NCBI GenBank assembly: GCA_900554375.1
Contig: USHK01000118.1
Coordinates: 1-5,085 of the forward strand
Length of the DNA stretch: 5,085 nt
Source: an uncultured Sutterella sp.
Lineage (GTDB): Bacteria; Pseudomonadota; Gammaproteobacteria; Burkholderiales; Burkholderiaceae_F
Reading direction: 5' to 3'
The notes under the pieces are model-generated. The model saw only the letters and a program-made list of their open reading frames with translations. It was not told the DNA's origin and made no database searches. The translations under genes and the position numbers were made by a program. This document shows positions 1-5,085 of the stretch, piece by piece. The number at the start of each line of letters is the position of its first letter. Within the stretch, counting starts at the first letter, position 1.

Positions 1-25
1 GCTCGGAGATGTGTATAAGAGACAG
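1..25 (+). other. Residual Nextera adapter (Read 2 side), not genomic
   Basis: Positions 7-25 read AGATGTGTATAAGAGACAG, the 19-bp Tn5 mosaic end used in Nextera libraries. The preceding bases GCTCGG match the end of the Read 2 adapter arm. Genomic sequence begins at 26. On the minus strand the adapter stays in frame with ppsA and would add a false tail reading LSLIHISE. On the plus strand it supplies a GTG start that gives the artefactual peptide beginning MYKRQ. Confidence 0.97.
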
Positions 26-1651
26 TTCCACGGCTCTTCTCAGATCTTCAGGAAGATCGGGATAGGCCAAGCAGGCTTTCGGGTGGATTCCGATGTTGTT
101 ATTGATAATAAATTCGAGACGAGCAAGCCCTACACCCTTATTCGGAATCGACTGGAAGTCAAATGCGAGCTGAGGATTGCCCACGTTCATCATGATCTTG
201 ACAGGGATCTCAGGCAGTTCGCCCTGTTTCACTTCCTTGATTTCAAAAGGAACAAGACCTTTGTAAATATTGCCTGTATCGCCTTCTGCGCAGGAAACAG
301 TAACTTCTTCGCCGTCTTTCAGAACTTCGGTGGCGTCACCGCATCCGACAACAGCGGCGATACCGAGTTCACGTGCAATAATGGCAGCGTGGCAAGTACG
401 TCCGCCGCGATTGGTAACGATGGCACTGGCCTTCTTCATCACCGGTTCCCAGTTAGGGTCAGTCATGTCGGTCACCAAAACGTCACCTTCTTGAACCAGA
501 TCCATTTGCTCAGGGCCGGCAACAATACGGACCTTGCCTGAACCGATCTTCTGGCCGATTGCACGACCGGTCACAAGGACCTCTCCTTTGCCGAGCAGAA
601 CAAATTTCTGCTGTACGTCAGCCTTCTTCTGACGGCTCTTCACGGTCTCTGGGCGAGCCTGAAGAATATAGAGTTTTCCGTCGATACCGTCCTTGCCCCA
701 TTCGATATCCATCGGACGACCGTAATGTTTTTCAATAATACGGGCATACTTGGCAAGCTGAATGATTTCATCATCGTTCAAGGCGAACTTACGACGTTCG
801 GATTCGGGAACATCAACAACTTTCACAGAACGTCCGCTGGACTTGTCTGTATCGAAAATCATCTTGATCTTCTTGCTTCCGAGAACTTTACGGATAATCG
901 GGAACTTGCCCATTTCCATGATGGGCTTGTGGACGAAATATTCGTCCGGATTGACAGCGCCCTGAACCACGGTTTCTCCAAGTCCGTAGCTGGCTGTAAT
1001 GAAAACAACCTGATCAAAGCCGCTTTCCGTATCCATCGTAAACATAACACCGGCAGCGCCCTTATCGGAACGAACCATTCTCTGGACACCGGCAGACAAA
1101 GCAACATCTGCGTGATTGAAGCCCTTGTGAACGCGGTAAGAAATCGCGCGGTCGTTGTAGAGGGAAGCAAAAACTTCCTTCATTCTTGCAAACACCTGTT
1201 CGAGGCCGACAACATTCAGGTAGGTTTCCTGCTGGCCGGCGAAAGACGCATCCGGAAGATCTTCTGCAGTAGCAGAAGAACGAACAGCGACAGAGATCTC
1301 CTTCTGGTCGCCTTTGAGCCACTCATAGTGTTCTCTGATTTCTTTTTCGAGCTGAGCCGGGAAAGGAGCTTTTTCAATCCATTCACGAATTTCAGCGCCA
1401 GCCTTTGCCAGCTCTTTAACATCATCAACGTCTAACTTGCTCAGACGGTCTTCAATTTTTTTGTCTAAACCGCCTTCTTTTAAAAAGACTCTGAAAGCTT
1501 CAGCTGTCGTCGCAAAGCCGTCAGGTACTCGGATGCCGGCTTCTGTGAGCTGGCTAAGCAGTTCGCCAAGAGAAGCATTCTTGCCGCCTACGATGTCAAC
1601 ATCTGTCATACGAAGCTGGCTGAATGGAATGACGAAACGTCCTTGTGTCAT
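26..1651 (-). CDS. ppsA: Phosphoenolpyruvate synthase (pyruvate, water dikinase), 3' end missing
   Basis: This cytoplasmic enzyme converts pyruvate, ATP and water to PEP, AMP and phosphate, the gluconeogenic entry step when cells grow on C3 acids. The reading frame is open from the ATG at 1651 to the left adapter with no stop: 542 genomic codons of a family usually near 790-800. The N-terminal PEP/pyruvate-binding (ATP-binding) domain spans about residues 15-340, with GGKNASLGE at 22-30, [20 protein letters not shown] from 124, the [12 protein letters not shown] block, and LQARPET near 330-336. The swivelling phosphohistidine domain follows, with [15 protein letters not shown] and catalytic His421. 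Only the start of the C-terminal PEP-binding barrel remains. Thr419, two residues before the histidine, is the residue PpsR modifies in studied homologues. A Shine-Dalgarno GAGGT (1656-1660, minus strand) four bases before the ATG supports the start. The gene is divergent from ppsR. Codons past 26 are adapter, so the true C-terminus is not seen. Confidence 0.97.
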
Positions 1652-1680
1652 GTTTACCTCGAAATTGAGTGAAAAAATTT

Positions 1681-1693
1681 GCTAAATTTTAGC
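1681..1693. repeat. 13-bp inverted repeat, possible operator
   Basis: GCTAAA and TTTAGC are perfect inverted copies around a single central T. The element lies between two divergent genes and overlaps the candidate ppsA -10 box, a suitable place for a dimeric regulator. It is short and AT-rich, so chance is a real alternative. No known operator consensus was recognised. Confidence 0.3.
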
Positions 1694-1714
1694 CGTTCTT
1701 TTAGCGTTAAGTTC
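1686..1714 (-). promoter_or_regulatory. Candidate ppsA promoter (weak)
   Basis: On the minus strand TAAAAT (1691-1686) matches the sigma-70 -10 consensus at five of six positions. A 17-base spacer separates it from GAACTT (1714-1709), a poor -35 match. A start a few bases downstream would give a leader of roughly 30 bases before the ppsA ATG. The poor -35 suggests an activator-dependent promoter or a wrong call. The -10 overlaps the inverted repeat at 1681-1693. Confidence 0.25.
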
Positions 1715-1742
1715 GTAACTTCATCTAACAGCGTTAAATTTT

Positions 1743-2609
1743 ATGAATTCAAACGTAAACGAAACCCCTGAAAAGCCGACCCAACGTACCGTCTTTTTTG
1801 TATCCGATGCAACAGCAATTACTGCCGAAACTTTAGCAAACGCCGTTTTAGCGCAATTTCATGGCCTTAAATACCTGCGTTACCGCATGCCTTTTGTCAA
1901 CACGGAAGAAAAAGCAAAAGCTGCAGCTTTAAGAATTAATGAAGTCGGAAAAGAAAACGGCGTCAGGCCCATTGTCTTCTCAACCCTTGTAGCCGGCTCT
2001 TTAGCATCGACTTTTAACGAGTACTGCAACGCCTTCGTCATCGAGCTCTTCCGTTCTTTCGTAGGACCGCTAGAGCGCGAACTCGGAGTTCCGAGCGACC
2101 ATTCTGTCGGCAAGAGTCATGAGATCGGAGACCAGGAAAGATATAACCGCCGTATCGACGCTATCAATTACACCTTGGCTCATGATGACGGTCAAACCAA
2201 CAAAGGTTTAGAAGAAGCAGATGTCGTACTCGTTGGTGTTTCCCGAAGCGGAAAAACTCCGACGAGTTTGTATTTGGCGATGCAATACGGAGTCAAAGCA
2301 GCCAATTACCCTCTTATCCCGGAAGACTTCGAACGAGGAGAACTGCCTCCGGCGCTGGAAAACTGCAAAGACAAAATTTTCGGCCTTTCCATTTCACCGA
2401 AGCGTCTTTCCGAGATTCGCGGAGAGCGCCGTCCGAACTCTAAATATGCTTCTTTAGAGAATTGCGAATACGAGGTTGAAGAAGCTCAGCGGATGATGGA
2501 CCGTGAAGGCATCAAATACCTCTCATCCACTTCTAAGTCGATTGAAGAGATTTCGGCAACCATCCTGTTGGAACTCAAAATCAACATAGACCCGCATATG
2601 AGCATGTAG
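1743..2609 (+). CDS. ppsR: PEP synthase regulatory protein (bifunctional kinase/pyrophosphorylase)
   Basis: PpsR (former DUF299 family) inactivates PEP synthase by ADP-dependent phosphorylation of a threonine next to the catalytic histidine and reactivates it by phosphate-dependent removal, releasing pyrophosphate. The 288-residue product is complete and close to the 277 of E. coli. It shows the N-terminal block VFFVSDATAITAET (17-30), the central block from G123 through Y134, R137, Y143 to HDDG at 147-150, the P-loop GVSRSGKT (165-172), the SISPKRLSEIR block near 216-226 and RPNSKYASLENCEYEV (230-245). The start fits the family because conserved sequence begins near residue 17 and an in-frame TAA at 1716 excludes a longer form. 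No Shine-Dalgarno is evident before this ATG, which is unusual beside its neighbours. Its substrate gene ppsA is divergent, 91 bp away. Soluble and cytoplasmic: no signal peptide or membrane segment is visible. Confidence 0.96.
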   Translation: MNSNVNETPEKPTQRTVFFVSDATAITAETLANAVLAQFHGLKYLRYRMPFVNTEEKAKAAALRINEVGKENGVRPIVFSTLVAGSLASTFNEYCNAFVIELFRSFVGPLERELGVPSDHSVGKSHEIGDQERYNRRIDAINYTLAHDDGQTNKGLEEADVVLVGVSRSGKTPTSLYLAMQYGVKAANYPLIPEDFERGELPPALENCKDKIFGLSISPKRLSEIRGERRPNSKYASLENCEYEVEEAQRMMDREGIKYLSSTSKSIEEISATILLELKINIDPHMSM

Positions 2610-2644
2610 CAGAGTGAGTTAGGGGCTTTTTAGAGTCTTTGTAT

Positions 2645-2663
2645 GCGGCCGTATTTCGGCCGC
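2645..2663 (+). terminator. Hairpin between convergent ppsR and methyltransferase genes
   Basis: GCGGCCG (2645-2651) and CGGCCGC (2657-2663) pair perfectly around the loop TATTT. On the plus strand the stem is followed by TTCCTCGTTTTCT, an interrupted T tract, so it best serves ppsR, whose stop is 35 bases upstream. On the minus strand it lies 11 bases after the methyltransferase stop but has no T run beyond it. It may act weakly in both directions. The pairing is seen; termination is inferred. Confidence 0.65.
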
Positions 2664-2674
2664 TTCCTCGTTTT

Positions 2675-3481
2675 CTAGTTCTGCTTGCCGTTTGAAAGCC
2701 GACGTCTGCGCTGTTCAAAGAGGCAAACAGAAGCCGCGGTCGCAACATTCAGACTTTCAACCCTTGGATCCAGGGGGATGAGCAGTGTTAAGTCGGACAG
2801 GCTTAAAGCCTTTTCGGAAACTCCTAAGCCCTCGCTGCCGAACACCCATAACGTGTGGCCTTTTCCCCAATTTTGCTCATACAGATCTTTTCCGCCGCGC
2901 GCATCAGCCACCAGACATGCAGCTTGCGTTTTTTCTTTGAGCTCTGCAATTTCAGCCGCTGAGATAATGTTGCAGAAAAAATGAGCCCCCATCGCTGCGC
3001 GAAGAACCTTAGGCGACCAAACATAGGCGCATTGCTGAGACAATGCGATATTCGTTACGCCGGAGGCAAGAGCAGAACGAAGAATAGTTCCCACGTTGCC
3101 GGGATCTTGGACTCCATCAAGATAAATCCAATCTTCGTCTTTTTTGATCGTTCCCTCTTCCGGAATACGGATTTCACAGATAATTCCGGCACCGGTCTCC
3201 ACTGGAGAAATGGAAGCATAAATTTGCGGAGAAAGCTGAACAACAGGAATCTTTAACGATAAATATCTTTGTAAGATTTCCGATATCTCAAAATTCTTTT
3301 CCGCACCCTCTCTTAAAAACACTTTGCGGACAAGCTCGGCATGAGAAAGAAGTTCTCGAGCTAAATGGATCCCTTCAGCTAGAGATAAGCCCTCTTTTCT
3401 CGCTGCTCTGGGATGAAACGCCAAATTTCTTGCTAGTTTTATAGAAGGATTTGCTGCACTAGTAATCCGCAATAGTTCCAT
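2675..3481 (-). CDS. TrmH/SpoU-family RNA 2'-O-ribose methyltransferase
   Basis: This is a SAM-dependent methyltransferase of the SPOUT class that acts on the 2'-hydroxyl of ribose in rRNA or tRNA; the target nucleotide cannot be told from sequence. The product is complete at 268 residues. An N-terminal RNA-binding (SpoU_sub_bind-like) domain covers about 15-100, with LAEGIHLAREL at 34-44. The knotted catalytic domain follows: motif 1 LDGVQDPGNVGTILRSA (121-137) with Asn129 and Arg135, motif 2 FGSEGLG (214-220), and motif 3 IPLDPRVESLNVATAAS (235-251). The tail is basic (RRRR at 258-261). The chosen ATG has an AAGGA Shine-Dalgarno (3488-3492, minus strand) six bases upstream. A 20-bp tandem duplication puts a second Shine-Dalgarno and ATG just upstream, out of frame. 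The gene follows rnhB closely and converges on ppsR. It resembles RlmB-type proteins, but no symbol is assigned. Confidence 0.93.
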   Translation of the reverse strand: MELLRITSAANPSIKLARNLAFHPRAARKEGLSLAEGIHLARELLSHAELVRKVFLREGAEKNFEISEILQRYLSLKIPVVQLSPQIYASISPVETGAGIICEIRIPEEGTIKKDEDWIYLDGVQDPGNVGTILRSALASGVTNIALSQQCAYVWSPKVLRAAMGAHFFCNIISAAEIAELKEKTQAACLVADARGGKDLYEQNWGKGHTLWVFGSEGLGVSEKALSLSDLTLLIPLDPRVESLNVATAASVCLFEQRRRRLSNGKQN

Positions 3482-3514
3482 TTAGAGTCCTTTTGTTCCA
3501 TTTAGAGTCCTTTT
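3475..3514. repeat. Perfect 20-bp tandem duplication at the rnhB/methyltransferase junction
   Basis: The unit GTTCCATTTAGAGTCCTTTT occurs at 3475-3494 and again at 3495-3514 with no mismatch; the match does not extend on either side. Read on the minus strand each copy holds AAAAGGACTCTAAATGGAAC: a Shine-Dalgarno, the trinucleotide TAA and an adjacent ATG. The right copy contains the rnhB stop, the left copy the true methyltransferase start. Removing either copy would leave both proteins unchanged and put the methyltransferase ATG directly after the rnhB TAA, which is probably the ancestral state. Confidence 0.97.
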
Positions 3515-4143
3515 CGCTTCTTACGATCGGCACGCCGCTCGAACTTCTTTGCAATTTCGGCAACGGGTCCGAACGTCATACGATGAACCGGACACGGTCC
3601 CCATTTCTCCAGCATTTTTAGATGGTAAGCCGTTCCGTAACCGGCATGCTGTTCAAAACCATATTTTGGATACATCCCGCCGAGGATTTTCATTAACGCA
3701 TCTCGATAAGTCTTAGCCAATATAGAAGCTGCTGAGATTTCAGGAATAAGATCATCGCCTTTCACGATCGGCTCAGCCCGAAACGGAAGCTCCGGAAGAC
3801 GATTGCCGTCAACCAAAACCAAATCCGGTTTGGTATCCAGTTGAAGTACAGCTTTTCGCATGGCAGCCATTGTCGCCTGGAGGATATTTATGCGGTCAAT
3901 GTCTGCAACAGAACTTTCTGCAATCGCCCATGCCAAAGCATGAGTTTTGATTTGTTCAGCAAGCACTTCGCGTGCGTGCGCAGTTAATTTCTTTGAGTCC
4001 CGCAGCCCTTCTATAGGATGGTTCGGATCCAAAATCACCGCCGCAGCGACAACCGGTCCGGCGAGCGGGCCGCGCCCGGCTTCGTCCACTCCGCAAACAA
4101 GGTGTGCGATGGACTCTTCGCCGTCAAATAAATAATCTGACAT
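3502..4143 (-). CDS. rnhB: Ribonuclease HII
   Basis: RNase HII is a cytoplasmic metal-dependent endonuclease that cuts the RNA strand of RNA-DNA hybrids and starts removal of single ribonucleotides misincorporated in DNA. The product is complete at 213 residues, slightly longer than the 198 of E. coli through a short N-terminal extension and a lysine/arginine-rich tail. [14 protein letters not shown] (18-31) carries the first two acidic catalytic residues, Asp20 and Glu21, and the GRG motif that recognises the ribonucleotide junction. Asp112 in VDGN and Asp130 in KGDD complete the acidic set, followed by [13 protein letters not shown] (136-148). HAGYGT (166-171) holds the conserved tyrosine and PVHRMTF (185-191) the C-terminal block. 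The start overlaps the lpxB stop by one base (TGATG), and only a weak AGG lies upstream, so translation is probably coupled to lpxB. Confidence 0.97.
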   Translation of the reverse strand: MSDYLFDGEESIAHLVCGVDEAGRGPLAGPVVAAAVILDPNHPIEGLRDSKKLTAHAREVLAEQIKTHALAWAIAESSVADIDRINILQATMAAMRKAVLQLDTKPDLVLVDGNRLPELPFRAEPIVKGDDLIPEISAASILAKTYRDALMKILGGMYPKYGFEQHAGYGTAYHLKMLEKWGPCPVHRMTFGPVAEIAKKFERRADRKKRKGL

Positions 4144-5051
4144 CAGTGTTTTAAAACCTGATCAATCGCCTCTGTTGCCAACTGAGAAGTCGGCCTCAGA
4201 AGTGTTTCGTGCATTTCCGAAAAAACTTCTTTTAGGTACTCTTGCCGCTTGGGTTCTAGCGCGTAGAGCAGATGTGATGACAAAATCTCGGGCGAGCAGA
4301 ACATCTGGACACATTCCGGAATCAATGTCTTCTGGGCCAAGATATTCGGGAGACTGATCCATTTAGTTTGGCCTTTTGACAAAATAAGCATTGCGGAGAG
4401 CGCCGGCATTGCGTAGCCCACCACCAACGGTTTCTTGTAAAGAGCCGCTTCAAGCGTCGCCGTACCGCTCGCTACTAAAATTGCATCCGCTGCCTCCATC
4501 GCCAAATGAGACTTCCCATCTAAAAGCACCGTATTGTCTTTGACATCGGGAAAGAGGCTGAGGACTTCTAAAATCTCTTTCTTCCTTTGCTCATCAGCTG
4601 CCGGAACAATGAATCTTGTCTTTGGTTCTTGTTTAAGCACTAAAGAAGCAGCGCCGAAAAATGCAGGAGCACACCAACGGATCTCGTCCTTTCGGCTCCC
4701 GGGAAGAATAGCGATAACAGGTCCTTGAGCAAGGATATTCAGTTTTCGTCTCGCGCCATCGGTATCCGGTTCCATCGGAATAATTTCAGCTAAGGGATGG
4801 CCAATGTATGTACTCGGAATTCCGGCCTCTTTGAAAATTTTTTCTTCAAAGGGAAAAATCAGCAACAAGTGGTCGACTGCCCGTTTGATTTGATGAATGC
4901 GCTGCGGCCTCCATGCCCAAATCGCCGGAGCGACCATATGAATCACAGGGATTCCGGAGCTACGTACTTTTTCTTCAATCGATAGATTAAAGTCCGGTGC
5001 ATCGACTCCGATATAAGCAGCCGGACGTAACTGAACTGCCCGGCGCATCAT
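4143..5051 (-). CDS. lpxB: Lipid-A-disaccharide synthase, 5' end missing
   Basis: LpxB is a peripheral inner-membrane glycosyltransferase (GT19). It joins 2,3-diacylglucosamine-1-phosphate (lipid X) to UDP-2,3-diacylglucosamine, releasing UDP and forming the beta-1,6 disaccharide of lipid A. The 302 genomic codons here match the family from about residue 80-90 of the 382-residue E. coli protein to the end. Counting from the first genomic codon, visible blocks are GVDAPDFN (15-22), APAIWAWR (41-48), IGHPLAE (83-89), LPGSRKDEI (116-124), [18 protein letters not shown] (187-204) and ISLPNILA (232-239). The two methionines at the right edge are internal residues, not the start. Reading into the adapter adds a false MYKRQ N-terminus from a GTG at 5066. 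Its stop overlaps the rnhB start, and the rest of an lpx operon (lpxD, fabZ, lpxA) is expected upstream beyond the window. Presence of lpxB implies a lipopolysaccharide-bearing outer membrane. Confidence 0.97.
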   Translation of the reverse strand: MMRRAVQLRPAAYIGVDAPDFNLSIEEKVRSSGIPVIHMVAPAIWAWRPQRIHQIKRAVDHLLLIFPFEEKIFKEAGIPSTYIGHPLAEIIPMEPDTDGARRKLNILAQGPVIAILPGSRKDEIRWCAPAFFGAASLVLKQEPKTRFIVPAADEQRKKEILEVLSLFPDVKDNTVLLDGKSHLAMEAADAILVASGTATLEAALYKKPLVVGYAMPALSAMLILSKGQTKWISLPNILAQKTLIPECVQMFCSPEILSSHLLYALEPKRQEYLKEVFSEMHETLLRPTSQLATEAIDQVLKH

Positions 5052-5085
5052 CTGTCTCTTATACACATCTGACGCTGCCGACGAC
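5052..5085 (-). other. Residual Nextera adapter (Read 1 side), not genomic
   Basis: Positions 5052-5070 read CTGTCTCTTATACACATCT, the reverse complement of the Tn5 mosaic end. The following GACGCTGCCGACGA is the reverse complement of the Read 1 adapter arm. The final C at 5085 lies outside that arm and may be the first base of the index side. Genomic sequence ends at 5051. The adapter provides a GTG (5066-5064, minus strand) that falsely completes lpxB with MYKRQ. Confidence 0.97.

Larger units (their letters stand above)
1652..1742. promoter_or_regulatory. Divergent ppsA/ppsR intergenic region
   Basis: These 91 AT-rich bases must carry the start signals for ppsA (leftward) and ppsR (rightward). 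Visible elements are the ppsA ribosome site GAGGT (1656-1660, minus strand), a perfect 6-bp inverted repeat GCTAAA-T-TTTAGC (1681-1693), and the octamer AGCGTTAA twice in direct orientation (1703-1710 and 1730-1737). No convincing sigma-70 promoter could be assigned for ppsR by eye. Control of both genes from this segment is inferred from the layout. Confidence 0.5.

Noticed and set aside
11..541. 176-residue plus-strand open frame beginning MYKRQ
   Set aside because: Its start lies in the adapter and the rest is antisense to well-conserved ppsA codons, including those for the catalytic His421 motif. It is an artefact.
859..1428. Several overlapping minus-strand frames of 70-103 codons inside ppsA
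   Set aside because: They are in other frames of the same strand as the intact, motif-bearing ppsA frame and have no family features.
725..1435. 236-residue plus-strand open frame
   Set aside because: It is wholly antisense to the PpsA N-terminal domain, whose conserved motifs run through the same bases. The product resembles no family I know.
1437..1685. 82-residue plus-strand open frame covering the ppsA start
   Set aside because: It is antisense to the conserved GGKNASLGE region of ppsA and has no recognisable domain.
2629..2637. TTTAGAGTC near the ppsR end also occurs in the 20-bp tandem repeat at 3475-3514
   Set aside because: The shared core is nine bases with no wider similarity, which is compatible with chance, so it was not called a third copy.
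4148..4157. Palindrome GTTTTAAAAC near the end of lpxB
   Set aside because: It lies in conserved-length lpxB coding sequence, is only ten AT-rich bases, and has no flanking signal suggesting a site or terminator.
1..5085. Possibility of a new defence, mobile or biosynthetic system in this window
   Set aside because: All coding space in 26-5051 is accounted for by five known housekeeping or regulatory genes with only short intergenic gaps. No transposase, integrase, CRISPR repeat, tRNA or unknown gene is present. The Tn5 ends are library adapters, not a natural transposon.

Overview
The window looks like one metagenomic or draft-genome contig from a Gram-negative bacterium. I place it most likely in Betaproteobacteria, order Burkholderiales, from gene content and order. 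The minus-strand run lpxB-rnhB-TrmH/SpoU methyltransferase, followed by a convergent ppsR and a ppsA divergent from ppsR, is from memory typical of Burkholderiales; in enterobacteria dnaE usually follows rnhB. The base composition is moderate (about 45-50% GC by eye, not counted), low for that order. A host-associated lineage such as the Sutterella/Parasutterella group would fit, but this is inference.

Layout. Bases 1-25 and 5052-5085 are not genomic: they are the two different Illumina Nextera transposon adapters left on the contig ends, so the real DNA is 26-5051. From left to right: (1) the first 542 codons of ppsA (phosphoenolpyruvate synthase) on the minus strand, cut by the left adapter; (2) a 91-bp divergent intergenic region; (3) complete ppsR on the plus strand; (4) a perfect 7-bp-stem hairpin between convergent genes; (5) a complete SpoU-family RNA methyltransferase on the minus strand; (6) a perfect 20-bp tandem duplication covering the junction with (7) complete rnhB on the minus strand; (8) lpxB on the minus strand, overlapping rnhB by one base and missing its first roughly 80-90 codons at the right adapter.

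How the genes work together. PpsA makes PEP from pyruvate for gluconeogenesis. PpsR is the bifunctional kinase/phosphorylase that switches PpsA by modifying the threonine two residues before the catalytic histidine; that threonine and histidine are both present here. lpxB (lipid A disaccharide synthesis), rnhB (removal of RNA from RNA-DNA hybrids) and the methyltransferase form a tight co-directional cluster, probably the end of a longer lpx operon lying beyond the right edge. These three are linked by transcription rather than by one pathway.

I found no mobile element, CRISPR array, tRNA, rRNA or evident new system. The items most worth a second look are the adapter ends, which create false protein termini, and the 20-bp duplication, which places a decoy Shine-Dalgarno and ATG just ahead of the methyltransferase start. 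No stretch above 300 bases lacks a gene.
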